Position numbers and translations under genes: made by a program. Of a DNA stretch of 64,000 nt, positions 33,419 to 45,075 are shown one piece after another. Below the pieces are notes generated by a model, which was not told where the DNA came from, made no database searches, and was given only the letters and a program-made list of their open reading frames with translations. The number at the start of each line of letters is the position of its first letter. Position 1 is the first letter of the stretch. Source of the stretch: Salvia splendens (lineage: Eukaryota > Streptophyta > Magnoliopsida > Lamiales > Lamiaceae); the NCBI RefSeq assembly GCF_004379255.2, contig NC_056034.1, positions 64,501 to 128,500 of the forward strand, given 5' to 3'.

Positions 33419-36400
33419 CTAACAAGGGAAAAGGATGGGTGATGGATCTCTCTGCAACTTGCCATCAGGTAAGCTCAGTTTCTTCATCTTTTCTTCACAC
33501 CAAAACAGCTGTTCTTTGCTAATTCTGATCATTCGTAGTGCCCTCGATAGCACTTTGACATCGATAAGTCCTAGCAGCATTTCCACATCTTCTGCTGTAC
33601 TCGGCCATGATTTCTTCTTATAGCTCTTGCTCTTCTTCCACAGTTCCTTCAGTCTCATTGCTTTCTGCACTTTCAAGAATCAGATCATTGATACGCATTG
33701 CTCGTGCAAGTTTAGTGAGACAGAAGCAGAGTTAGTTTTACCTTCTCAAGAGTAGATTGAACCAGTTGAACAGGGGTAGGCATCTGGTTCTGACTTCCAA
33801 AGAGACTACGCACACCACCAGATTTTTTCTTGTCCATCTTTACAAATTGGCGGAAACTCAAGATAGAGGTTTCGATTACTCTTAGGACATCTGTCGCATG
33901 AACCTTAAGGCCCAACGCCTCTTCTTCTGTAGATCTCTCATCCAATGCTAAAGAAGTGAAGAAGGTCTTTAGAAGTTTTAAACTAAAAAACACAAATTCA
34001 TGACTAGATTTCATAGTGAAGAACAAGATTCAAATAGTTAACTCAAGACTTGGCTTTTGCCATAAAATCATAAGGAGTTTCAGATATTCATTTTGGAACG
34101 AGCAAGCACCCTAAATGTTGTTCATTTAGCAATCTTTGCGGAACATAGAAGTATCTTGTGATAAACTGGTTATTTCACTCAGGAACAGAATAAACATGTC
34201 CTTCCCATCATACCGTACCTTGGATAATTGGAACCTGTAACAGTTTGGGCAAGGATTTTCTAGTTCGAGTAAAGATCTCTGGCCTTGACCCAAGTTCAAA
34301 TGGTTCGTTTTCAATGAATCTCTGCAATAAGACCTGGAACTGTTGGAACTGTTGCGCACTCTGGTTGTAAGAGGCGGGGCTATCAGGTTGGCAGGATATT
34401 TTCTGATTCAGCTGTGTGTATTGGCAGTGAAGCGCCTCCCAAGTCAAGCATAATTGAGCTACATACACAGTTTCAAGATCCTGATAAGGGTCGTTAACTG
34501 GTTGCTGTAAGTGCTCACACTCCTCTTCGGGTGGCTCAATTTTTCTCAAGGAAAGGCATGCAAGGGGAGAAGCAATCCTTTTAGAAGCGGATTTTGGTGA
34601 TGGAGTTGAACGAGCATGACAACCTACATCATTTTGAGCTTCAATGAGACGCAAGATGTAGTATCCAATAATTCAATGCATACATCATGAATGAAAAGCC
34701 AAACTGCTTACTGAAACGTCACTAATGTTCTTGCTTTTAGTTCATTTATTTGTCAAAGCATGCACAGCTAGATACCCTACTGACATACAATCCATCTTAT
34801 AGAAAAATTATCTTTGATGTAATCATGCCATGAATAAACCATACCGAGCATGGCAGAATTTCAAGGACATTAGGGACCAACTTTTATGCAAGGAAGACAC
34901 CTGACACTTGGTAGTTGTACAAATTTTGACTGCATTTAAACACACGATGCACTATTGAAGGCGCAAATCAAAAGAAGTCGTCAAGAATTCAATTACCAAT
35001 GCAAGAAATGTGGACTACAAGATGACCTTTTTACAGCAAACATAATAACACAAAATCACAAATTTTCATCAACTGGCATTCCATGACTGCCTTTGCAAAA
35101 ATGTATATGGTCCAACGAAATGGTTCATGTTTGTACTCCCAAACTCTTTTTTTAATTGTAGCAGAGAGAATAGAGAGCCCATTTTACTAATTTGATAAAG
35201 CAAAACTAACGAAAAGATGCATCTTTGGTCTTCTTTGGCAAAATTGGTTGTGTCATGATATTCCACACGATTCTAACTTGTCTACTGCGCCAAGATTTAG
35301 ATTAAACTTCCATTTCAATCCCGTTGATGCACCAAGAGGTACACTTGAATTCTCATAAAGAAGCATGCATTTATATTTGTTCTGTGCAATTTACTTTAAA
35401 TAAGCATGTCCTATAATGCTTAGACATGTTAAGTTGGCGACGATGTAGCGCAGAGACGCTTCCTCTCTAACCAATAGGTCAAGGGTTCGAGTCACCACGA
35501 GGGTGTGGAACCATTATTGATCCTCTTTAAGAAGAGAAAAAATAGACTTGTTAAGCTGGCAAAGGATCTTGAAAACGCTACTCGGGGAAGTTGGGATTCA
35601 TCAATTATAAGTCAAAATATTGGATTGTGATAATACACATGTGAACTCGCCCCTTAGAATTATTCACACTGACAAAAGTTAAAATCCCCCCCCCCCTAAA
35701 TCAAGTGGATATGTCACTAGTGTAATCTCATGGGAGCCATGACAAAAAAAAATAAAACTCTTCAATGTAAAAGGAAACACGTTTAGACATGTATTAACAC
35801 TTACCAACTTCCAGCAGGTGCTGAGAGCTCGAGCGATCAAAAAACAGCATTCGCTCACAGTATATGTCATACACAGCACCGAAACCAGACCAGAACTGAC
35901 GTCCTTCCGCTTCAACATCCCTCCAATCACTGGAGCTGGTTTCCCCCTCTTCCTCTTCTTCTTCCTCGCCTGCTGGAGAAGTTTCCTCAGGTATCAATAC
36001 CATGAAGCTATTTCTCCTCAGTTCTTTCAGCCTCCTTTTCACCTCGTTTGTGATGAAATCATCATCATCATCCTCAATTTCAGGATTGTTTGAATCAACA
36101 CAGACTGATTTTCCCAATGTATCTCCACTTTCATCCTTGGGCTCCTCTGGATGAGGCACTGGCTGATCCTGAGTGACATTCTTCGGGTTAGGTTTGTGAA
36201 CATTCCTAAACTTCTTCAGTTTGAAGAAATCCATCACTGGTACAGTTACTTGCTACTTCCTGTTATTTTCCACCGCAGCACGATGGATGGATCACTTCAT
36301 TGGTAACAAAGAATTCAATAATCATAAAAGCTACCCTGCATATAAAAAAAATTACATCACAGTCAAGAATGAACTCCATCCCAGTAAAATGTTAAACAAG

Positions 36401-36833
36401 CATCCATAAAGCAGTGGTTAAATAAATTTTAAGTATCGCGCCTTAGCCTGCAGATCCAATTTTTATTAAAGAAAATGCAATCTTTGTAAACGAGGGTGGT
36501 TGCTTAGGTATACAAGTCACCATCAAAGAAGAAAAAACTGTAGACTTGAGACTTATTTATCATTATAAAAAATGATAGAACTAATTGACAAAATATGATC
36601 CATTAGATGGAAACAATGCTAGATACAACAAACAACATCTCATTATCAACTCATTAAACATCTTGATACTGCAAATCCCCAACACCCAAAAAGAAGACAA
36701 AAGACGAAAGGAGTGTAAAATGAGAAAACAAGAAAAGCATTAAAAACCCAATCTTTGCATAGGGGGAGAAAGAAAAAGCTCAAGATCACTTACTGAAATG
36801 GTGCCGTTCAACAGTTGAAGGCTCCATTCCCAT
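33419..36833 (-). CDS. DUF1666-family protein
   Basis: Five exons on the minus strand: 36833-36794, 36236-35805, 34623-34219, 33947-33742, 33664-33419, about 442 residues. Exon 1 codes MGMEPSTVERHHF and splices in phase onto MDFFKLKKFRNVHKPNPKN; alternatively exon 1 is untranslated and the ATG at 36234 is used. Next come an acidic stretch (GEEEEEEEGETSSSDW) and the family core: VEAEGRQFWSGFGAVYDIYC, DLETVYVAQLCLTWEALHCQ, QQFQQFQVLLQRFIENEPFE, FRQFVKMDKKKSGGVRSLFG and a C-terminus ending LQRDPSPILFPC. This order and this C-terminus match plant DUF1666 proteins (Arabidopsis relatives such as At1g73850). Molecular function is unknown. The large intron 34624-35804 carries a SINE-like insertion. 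Confidence 0.88.
35439..35543 (+). mobile_element. tRNA-derived SINE-like insertion in a DUF1666 intron
   Basis: It has a pol III box A-like sequence (GATGTAGCGCAGAGACG) and box B-like GGGTTCGAGTCACC about 30 bp apart, then a short unrelated body and an A-rich tail (GAAGAGAAAAAAT). An imperfect 17-bp direct repeat flanks it: AGACATGTTAAGTTGGC at 35422-35438 and AGACTTGTTAAGCTGGC at 35544-35560 (two mismatches), consistent with an old target duplication. Confidence 0.7.
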
Positions 36834-37600
36834 GAAACCCTAGGGTAGTGTGGGGGAGAGAGACTAGAAATAACGAGGGGCTTGTATATTTGAGAAAGAA
36901 AAATGAGCTATTGAGGAATGCAATAAATGCAATATTTCCAACATCACCATAAATAAATGAAAATCACCATTGACAAAGCTTGGATTTAGTACAATTACTA
37001 CGAGTATTCAGTAAAGATATAAATGGAAATGTGTACTCCAGCAGGACCATATCTACAAAATAAATATGGAGTATATACTTGTGTTTGGTTCATGAATTGA
37101 AATTTACAACTTAATTATACACGGATAACCATCTTTCAACTAAAAGAATCTCGTAACATAGTAATTATAATAGTTTAATCATGGATTAAAACACAAACCT
37201 TTACTACTCCTAGTTAGAAAAATTAAGTGTGTTTGCTGACGGTAAAAAAGTTAATGTTTAAAGTTAAAAGGTTTCAGATTCAACTAAAGTTAATGTTTGA
37301 AGTTAAAGGGTTTCAGATTCAACTCCACCGCAGCGTGGCATTATCATTGTACAAAGCAGTAGAAGTACTAGTACTTATGAATATGAGTAGCAAAATTAGT
37401 AGATTTAGATTTAGATTTAGATTTAGATTTAGATAAAGATTGGAGTACTACTAAAAGGAATCCCATCCATCCCCATTTGCCTTCTAGAGCAGAGAATATT
37501 GTCAGTAAACAAAACAAATAAACACATCAGATCGGACTACGCTCTGTGATGTAGTATCCATTTTCATTTTCAAATACTCCTACATAGTATTACATATTTC
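36834..37600. other. Upstream spacer with short tandem repeats
   Basis: Upstream flank of the DUF1666 gene. It contains a 38-39-bp tandem duplication at 37248-37324 (unit starting AAGTTAATGTTT) and a hexanucleotide array of TTTAGA at about 37398-37434. No gene was recognised. Confidence 0.7.
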
Positions 37601-38112
37601 CATCCATCCAAATTTAATTGAGCCATTAATTTTTTTAATGTCCCAAAAAATATACAGATTTTATTACCATTTTTTTGAAATTTATTTTGAAATTCTTTTT
37701 AAAAAAATTAATCCCAAAATCATCTATAAATACACACATTCATCATCCATTTTGGTGAAATTCGGTCAAGAGTTGTGAGATTTTTTAATTTTATGAATTT
37801 AATTATGTAATTTTTAATTTTTAGGATTTAAATTATGTAATTTTTAATTTTTAAGACTTTAATGAAGAAAATTTTAATTATGGAATTTTTTTTTTTTGTA
37901 ATTTGTAATATTATTCCGGTTATTTTTAATGTATTTTAATATTGTGGAAATATTTTTATTTAAATTGAATAATAGAATGGTGGGACCATTGAGCATGTCC
38001 TTGCGGAAGAGCACGGATGTGGGTGTTGTGCTCTTGCCTAAGAGCAGGGAGTAAAAGTGGGTCCGGGCCCACATCCGTGCTCGTTGGCAAGAGCACGGAT
38101 TAGGATGCTCTT
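37600..38112. mobile_element. Probable Harbinger-derived fragment
   Basis: The right side ends CGGATTAGGATGCTCTTAAG, resembling the GAGCATCC terminus of the other Harbinger elements in this window. GC-rich inverted segments (AGCACGGATGTGGG and CCCACATCCGTGCTC) lie just inside. No matching left terminus or target duplication could be placed, so the left border is arbitrary. Confidence 0.35.
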
Positions 38113-38797
38113 AAGAGTCTCAATTAAGTCTAGCATGAACTTTAAAAAAATATAAAGAAAAGTTGATAAAAAAAATAATAGGTCTCATTTTTACATACGT
38201 TTTATAATAAAATGCGAGTGAAATTATGTTAGTGAAATGTTGGGTCTATTACCATTTATAGAAGATTCTAACTGACTCCCAATATGAGACATACTAAAAT
38301 GAAAAATCAAGACTCCTAAAATGGGACGGAGAGAGTAATACTTTCTCTTTCCACGGTAGTTCGGTAGCATTTCTTATCTCATTCACTTTGCCTTTTCTTT
38401 CTATTAACTTTAATTCTTTTTTTACTTTATTCTATTTCCAACTTACCCTGTTAACAATAATTTCTTAATTCCATGGCGCAGCCTTTAAATTTAAATACAT
38501 TTATCCATAAAAAAATAATTTCTTAATTTATGCGCAAAAAGGAAATGACCCAACTAAAATGAAACATGAGGAGTATATATATAGGGATATAAATTGGACC
38601 GATTAGCTAAAAACCGATGCCTTATTCGGTTTAGTTTACTTATAAAAACTAGTGGTGCAAACCATTCCAAACCTGATGAACCGATTAGTTCGTCCTTGAA
38701 CCAACAACCAATCAGACCAGTCTTTCTTATACTAATATTTTTTTAATATTTTGTTCACCACTCATCCAAGCTAAAAATTAAAATTCACTGTTTATTA

Positions 38798-39014
38798 CTC
38801 CATCCGTCCTATATTTGTATTCCTTTTGGACGTCCTATTTAAAATGAGTGATTTCATTTTTTTAATAAAAAAAATATTATTTACTATGTCTTACTTTATT
38901 ATCTATTCACATGTCTTCTTCAATCTCTCTTTAATTAATTCCGCCCAACATCATTTTCTTAATTCTCGTGACTAAAGGAAACGTGGAGTATAATTTATGA
39001 CCGGACGGATAGAG
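38798..39014. mobile_element. Stowaway-type MITE
   Basis: The left end CTCCATCCGTCCTATATT and the right end ACCGGACGGATAGAG are degenerate inverted repeats. TA lies on both sides. Non-coding, about 217 bp. Confidence 0.6.
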
Positions 39015-39099
39015 TATATATTGAAATTTTATAATTAAATAACACTCCATACTTATCTATCTTTATTCATATTTAATTATATTTGTCACTTACTATATA

Positions 39100-39345
39100 C
39101 TCCCTCCGTCCCTCTGTAGTTGAGTCGTATTTCTTTTTGTAGTTGAGTCGTATTTCTTTTTGGATTGTTATACTCTAATTGGGTCATTTCTTTTTTTGGC
39201 AATATTTATTCTCTTACTTTATTCTCTCTTTATCTCTCTATCTTTTTCATTTCTACTTTGTTTTCACTTTACTTAACTCACTTAAAATAAAATTTTTTTA
39301 AATCTCATGTAAAAAAACGCCTCTAATACAAAAGGACGAATAGAG
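39100..39345. mobile_element. Stowaway-type MITE with internal tandem repeat
   Basis: The left end CTCCCTCCGTCCCTCTG and the right end AAAGGACGAATAGAG are flanked by TA. Near the left end the segment GTAGTTGAGTCGTATTTC is present twice in tandem. Non-coding. Confidence 0.6.
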
Positions 39346-39471
39346 TACTAGGTTTAAACATCATGTACTCCACTGAGCAAGTTTATAGTAGTAGTATTAC
39401 TAGTATTTACTCTGAAACAAATGAGGTATAATAATAAAAGAAAATGTTGCCGACGTAAATTGTGTCCATCA

Positions 39472-41430
39472 GAGCATCCGCAATGGCGGTGAGCCCACCG
39501 GCTAGCCGATCCCTAGCGCTCGCCGGTCCGCTCGCTGAACCATTGCAGCCGGCGAGAAAAACGGCGAGCGCACGCCGATTCCCTCGTGCTGGCCGAAGCG
39601 CTCGCCGATCGGCTGGCCGCCATTGCAGGCTCCCGATCGGCGAGCGATCGGCAAGCGGATTTTTTTTTAATTTAATTTTCGAAACACTATATATACGCGA
39701 CTTGCACGTCATTTTCATTTGCACCACTTGTTATAACGAGTACTCTCTCTATCTTAATTTATGTACAAGAGCAACAACGCGAAATGGAGCACACCAACGA
39801 GCCTACTCCAGGGACGCCCGTGGGAGGTGGATGGGGTCCGATGGCCGGGTACTACAACATGTACCCTTGGCAGCAGATGATGCCCGGGGGTGGTGTGCCG
39901 GGATGGCAGGGGATGCCGGGGGGGCGGCGATGCAGGGAGGGCCAGCGATGCAGGGCGGGCAGGGGGTACCGGGGATGCAACCCGGGATGCAGATGATGCC
40001 GGGGTACCCGGGGATGCAGGGGACGCCGGGGGAGGGGGGGACAACGTCTATTGCCCCAGTTTTGATTTTGTGACTGCTTCTTCGCACACATCGACCCCAG
40101 CGGAGACGCAGTTCACTGGGTGTGATACTTTCTCCTTAGAGGAGTTGGGGATAGATCTCGGGGATGCGGACACTCCCTTTCAAACCGGGGGAGTAGGGCG
40201 GGGTCGGGCGCGCCACAGAAGAAGAAGGGGAAGAGGGTGGTCGGCGAGTCGTCGCAGCCGGCTGGTGACGACAGCCTGGCACGGAGGAAGTGGACGGACG
40301 CGGAGAACGTCGCGCTGTCCAAGGCGTGGGTGAGTGTTTGCGATGATCCCCTCGTCTCGAACAATCAGAGGATCTTCAACTTGTGGGCTAAAATAGCAGC
40401 AGCCTACAAGGCATTTTGCCCGGAGGGGAGGTCACGCAGCGGGGAGGAGTGCCGGAAGGGGTGGGACCGAATCCGGGCTGGAGTCTCCCGATTTTCGAGC
40501 TTGTACACCAACGCCCTCCGAATGCAGACCAGTGGCCAAACTGACGAGGACTGCAGGAGGATAGCAGAGAAAGAGTTCCCCGTGCCCGGGCTTTACAAGG
40601 AGTTCACCTACTGGAACTGCTACGAGGTGCTGATGGACTCCGAGAAGTTTCGGGCAGGTGTCGACGCTGGCTGGCTGAAGAAGCAGCGCCTGAACTATAC
40701 CGGTGATTACAGCGGCGGCACCAGCGGCGGTTCCCACGACCTCGCCGCACTCGCCCGATTGGTCAAAGACGGGCGCAACGGACTCGCCAGGCCTCCAAGG
40801 AGGTCCAGTCGGTATCCCCCCTGTTGGTCAGTCGATAGTCGACCTCGCCTTCTTCGCGCGTCAACAAACGCGCTCTCAGATGTGGAAGGTCTTAGCTGAA
40901 TGGAGGACGGCAACCGACCCCGAGGAGAAGAGTTTTCTCAACGCGATGCTCGTGAGTATGCGGGCCAATTTAACCTCCGCCGTGGCACAGGTGGAGGACC
41001 TCAGACGCGGGCTCAGATGCCGCATATTTGAGGGTCCCGGATAGCGGCGACAACGACGACGACGGCGAGGAGTGAGGCGGAGGCGGGGGGCTCGTTTGTG
41101 GAGGAGGATTTTTTTTATTTATGTAATTTTTTAAAAAATTAATGTAACTTTTTTTAATTAATGTACTTTTTAAAATTTTAATATTATTATTGAGTATTCC
41201 TGTATCTGTGTCGAAAATTTAATTCCGTTTTTTGTGTGATTGTTAATTATTTGTTTTTATAATTTTGTTTATTGTGGTCAGGCTATGACTGAGCTATTAC
41301 TTGTCCAGTTGCTTGTCCTAATGAAGTGGCAGGAGGAGTTTTTAAGACTACTGATGTGACAGGAGGAGTTTATGATTTGTGGCTAGATTATAACTGGACT
41401 ATTGCTTGTTCAAAACCATCGTGGATGCTT
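39472..41430 (+). mobile_element. Non-autonomous Harbinger element carrying only a Myb/SANT-like ORF
   Basis: The left end is GAGCATCCGCAATGG. The right end in reverse complement is AAGCATCCACGATGG. The trinucleotide TCA flanks both sides (39469-39471, 41431-41433). At 1.96 kb it contains one Myb/SANT-like pseudogene and no transposase remnant. Its base composition is sharply GC-rich compared with the AT-rich flanks. Confidence 0.75.
39784..41043 (+). pseudogene. Harbinger-associated Myb/SANT-like protein, several frameshifts
   Basis: It begins MEHTNEPTPGTPVGGGWGPM, then a Gly/Met/Gln/Pro-rich repeat (PGMQ, GMQG units) encoded by G-rich DNA. The Myb-like domain reads RRKWTDAENVALSKAWVSVC, NNQRIFNLWAKIAAAYKAFC and SGEECRKGWDRIRAGVSRF, followed by EEDC-like and NCYEVLMDSEKFRAG segments. 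The C-terminal part is ARQQTRSQMWKVLAEWRTAT. Reading the family-like parts requires changing frame at G-runs near 39915 and 40030, again near 40205, and near 40790. Such proteins are often misnamed glutathione S-transferase T3-like in databases; there is no GST fold here. They are the DNA-binding partners of Harbinger transposases. Confidence 0.75.
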
Positions 41431-41855
41431 TCACATGTGGCGATGCAGCGACAGTATCAGACTACCAGAAACCACGTCTCGTTTACCGGTACAGTGTTAA
41501 AAATAAAATTTTCTCTCAATATACAACAGCTGTTTCTACTATTTTGGCATTTATAGTAGATGTATGATGTATCTCTCTCGATCCACACTAATCCACCACG
41601 TGCTCTTTTATTACTACTCTCACCTTTATATTAGTATTACCACAATTGGACATATACATAATCCATTCATCTATGATCTATTCATCATTCACAAACCTTT
41701 GCCTCCACTTTTCATGGTCTAAAATTACAATCTCTCATATTTACATCATATACAGGTTCTCAGGCCATGAATGGTCTAAAATTAGCTTAATTGAGATCTG
41801 GGATTGATTTCAATGGGCGACTTCAGAGATGGAAATTTAGAAAATAAGAGAGGTG

Positions 41856-43818
41856 TTAATATCCCAGCCAGGTTGGTGGTATTGGCTGAAACTTCTGTTT
41901 TGCACAAGCCAATAAATCATAGTAATCTGCATCAGCTAAGCAGTCGCGAAAATCCGTGAAAAGTCTGTCTAATATCTTCCACTCAACTTTGAAGGATCTT
42001 GAGTATGGATATGGCAGAAACACCTGCTGAACCAAATTCACATCACACTACAAAACTATTCAGCTACTCCATTTTATTGAAAAGTAAATGGAGGAAAAGA
42101 ATAGGAAGAGTTCCTATTGCAGGAGGAACCATTTAATTCACTGGCCTAATGAGTTGACTGAGACATACCAGATGTGTTCAAATTAACAATCAGAATGAAT
42201 TCATCACATGCCAAGGCTGGGCTGGCTGGGTGTTACAGTTTTCTTATTCATTTTGTTTCTAAGCCCTAAGGGACACAGTGAGTTACTACATGACTATTTT
42301 CTTTGCTTCAGTAATAGGCGGGTCAGGAGCAGATTTTTATATTCACAGGCTTACGCCTAAAACTAAGTCATGTTAAATTCACTAGCTCGGAGTATTTCAT
42401 TTAAAGTCTGCTGTGTACAACATAGGAAAACTCTGATAATACTTGGAAATTTTACTTACATCGCCCTCAAGTGCAAGACGTTTAAGCAAATGAAACGTCT
42501 GATGATTCTCCTCCAAGTTGTCAATGACAGCCAACCAAATAACTGAAGCAAGCTCATGAGCTCTGTCCCTTGATTTGCCACAGGCAATAAACTGATCTGC
42601 CATAATGACAAGATTACCAGGTAAACAATCTTTAGCTGAGTCTCAGAACACAATGCAGAGATTTATTTCTCTTCACATACGATTAATTCCTAAAGGAGCA
42701 GTAATATGGTTCTGCCCATGATTCATTCCGCCTAATGCTAAACACAAAATAATTCCATGGCACCACATAGAGGATATGAAATGAATAATCACAATTATAG
42801 ATGATGCAGATATGATATCATTACACTATCTACAAGGATAGTCTCTACACTGATGAATATGGTCTAATAAACCATGGATGAATGTGGTGGAAAATGCTGC
42901 AGAACTGGACCGTTTAGTTAAGTTGTTGCCTATTAGTGAATCTTGAGAGGTTTTTTAGTTAAAATACTAAACAAAACCAAGTAGTTAACTACATTTGAGC
43001 TAATGTAACAATAATTAGACTGAAATACCAAATATTAAAAAGTGATCTTAAAGTATTTTGCATCAGACAAGTTCTTGAAAGGGCCAGTTGACATGCAGGA
43101 ATAAGTCATGCATGCTCTAAAAACACGTTAGCATTTCATTCAGGCAGTTGAGTGTAAAATGAAACTATTCAGCAACCATAAGCTGAACGCTGATACATAA
43201 GGATCATTACGAGAGATATGTTAATGGCATGAGATTGTACCTATTATAGTTCCATGAAGTATAACTGGTGAAGGAGGCAAAGTTGAAATTTCGAGCTGCT
43301 CTTTCAGAAACAAGTATGAATGACCTACAATCTCACTTAGCTCATCACCAAGTGGAAAGATACATTTACTCATACACAGAGCAATAAACCTCCTGAAAAA
43401 GAAGGGGAATCATTCAACCAACGAGTTCTAGGTGCAAAAAGAATGACCATATTCCTAACCAGAACTTTACGTGTAATCATAGGAACTAGTATGCTCTTAA
43501 TTCCAGTTAATCTTTAATGGCATAGCACCATAAATATGGGAGATTGGTTAAGTCGATGACCAACCTCTTGCTCATCCCACGAGGAATAGGGCCAGGCCAC
43601 CTTTCACTATGACCAGCCATAGGGAAACACCTAATAAGAGCAGCGTGCCACAAGCAATCCTGCCTAAACAAATCAGCCCAGTATTTATTAACACAGGCGA
43701 GGTGTCCCCACTCCACCATGGGTACACGAATAAAGATTTCGATCAGCAGATGATCGGGAAGCCTTGCACTAGGACAATCAACTGAAAGTAACAAGGCTTT
43801 GTTGCTCTCTTCTGCCAT
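41856..43818 (-). CDS. F-box protein, unassigned subfamily
   Basis: Four exons on the minus strand: 43818-43565, 43392-43241, 42596-42460, 42023-41856, giving 236 residues in a continuous phase. The N-terminus has an F-box (ARLPDHLLIEIFIRVPMVEW then HLACVNKYWADLFRQDCLWH), the Skp1-binding part of SCF ubiquitin ligases. The rest (MSKCIFPLGDELSEIVGHSY, QFIACGKSRDRAHELASVIW, a C-terminus ending FQPIPPTWLGY) has no Kelch, LRR or other repeat that I recognise, so the substrate is unknown. A 5' UTR intron is likely, with its exon near 44.39-44.47 kb, because an AG lies just before the start codon and a GT-like donor occurs there. The four clean junctions and sustained phase argue for a functional gene. 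Confidence 0.85.
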
Positions 43819-44567
43819 TCACCACAGCATGCAATGCTAGTTGATCCTGCTGGAAAACAAAGGATAAAATAGTCAGTCAAATTAGTCAATCACGAAGTAC
43901 GTGAGCCGCTTAACTGGATACGAGTATTTCATACAGAAACTGTGCTGAGTTTGTTGACAGACTCAAAAGCTTGACCAGATTCACTATTACTTAAAAAGAT
44001 GCTCGGTAAATGAACTCATGTGATCAGGATCAAATTTGAAAACGAAAAGAAAAACAGAGTGACGCAATTCCAAGAGATAGATAGTAGTACTGTACTCCTA
44101 CTGCAAAATACAAATTGTGGCATCATTCCTAAATAAAACAAGGGGAAGGGGCAGACAACTCAATTGCAAAGAAATAAAAGAGGGAATAATCAAAATCGAA
44201 CACCATTACCACTAAAATGAACCAAATATTAAGATTAAAAACAATAATCGACGAACTGATATGCCCTACTATGAAGGTTTGTTCATAATATAATTGAGCC
44301 AAATAGGTAGCAGGGAACACCGGCAATACTCAAAAGAGGGAGATAACAGATTAAAGCATAAACACCGCCAATAAATCACCTGCATATATAACTTGTGGGC
44401 GGAGAGATATGAAGAAGGCGTGCAGTATCTGTGAAGCGGTGACAAAACCAGCTCACTTGTTTGGAAACCCCACTCCACATTTACTAGGTGTATGATTTAT
44501 TTTTATATGAATAATGAAAGATGGGATAGTTCTTAAAGGTGTGCTTTTCTACCCACCAAATGTACTG

Positions 44568-44805
44568 CTCCCTCTGTCCCGGCTAAAATGACACATTTAT
44601 TAGCCGCACGAGATTTTAGAAGCTATTGGTTAAAGTGTTTAATTTGATAGATAAAAGTGGGGTATAAGTATTAAAATAGAGAGATAGAAAGATGAATATT
44701 TTAATATGAGTGAGAAAAAAATGGTTGAGTGTATTAATTGAAGAGAGAAAGCTTCCAAAAAATGAAATGTTTCATCATAGTTGGGACAAATTTAAAAGTA
44801 AAACG
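44568..44805. mobile_element. Degenerate Stowaway-like MITE
   Basis: The left end CTCCCTCTGTCCCGGC is typical. The right side only keeps AGTTGGGACAAATTT, so the right terminus is eroded or replaced. Borders are approximate. Confidence 0.45.
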
Positions 44806-44812
44806 TGTCATG

Positions 44813-45075
44813 TTAAATTCATATAACTATCTTAATTTAAATGATTTTTTCACAATCCAAGCCCCTTGGCCTAGCGGTAAAGGGTGTTGGATACCGCCTC
44901 CATCCTGGAGGTCTCGAGTTCAAGATGGAGGGAGTTGTATCAATATAGTCCAAAAAAATGTGAATTATGACATTAATATTATTTAATAACAATAAATTTG
45001 TTATAACTAACTTTTAAAAAAATCACAAAACTTTAAATTCATATAACTATCTTAATTTAAATGATTTTTTCACAA
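44813..45075 (+). repeat. SINE-like cassette between 43-bp perfect direct repeats
   Basis: The 43-bp sequence starting TTAAATTCATATAACTATC occurs at 44813-44855 and again at 45033-45075 without mismatch. Between them is a tRNA-like start (CCCCTTGGCCTAGCGGTAAA, box A-like) and GGTCTCGAGTTCAAG (box B-like), followed by AT-rich sequence. The cassette resembles a tRNA-derived SINE. The direct repeats are longer than normal SINE target duplications. Confidence 0.6.

Noticed and set aside
35439..35543. Possible tRNA gene in the DUF1666 intron
   Set aside because: There is no paired acceptor stem; the imperfect target duplication and A-rich tail fit a SINE better.
37398..37434. Telomere-like repeat
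   Set aside because: The unit is TTTAGA (6 bp), not the plant telomere unit TTTAGGG; it is a simple microsatellite.
40237..40899. Glutathione S-transferase T3-like protein
   Set aside because: This name is common in databases for such sequences, but the visible domain is Myb/SANT-like and the gene is inside Harbinger termini.
44856..44960. Possible genuine tRNA gene
   Set aside because: Box A and box B-like motifs are present, but I could not fold an acceptor stem or anticodon arm, and the surroundings look like a SINE insertion.
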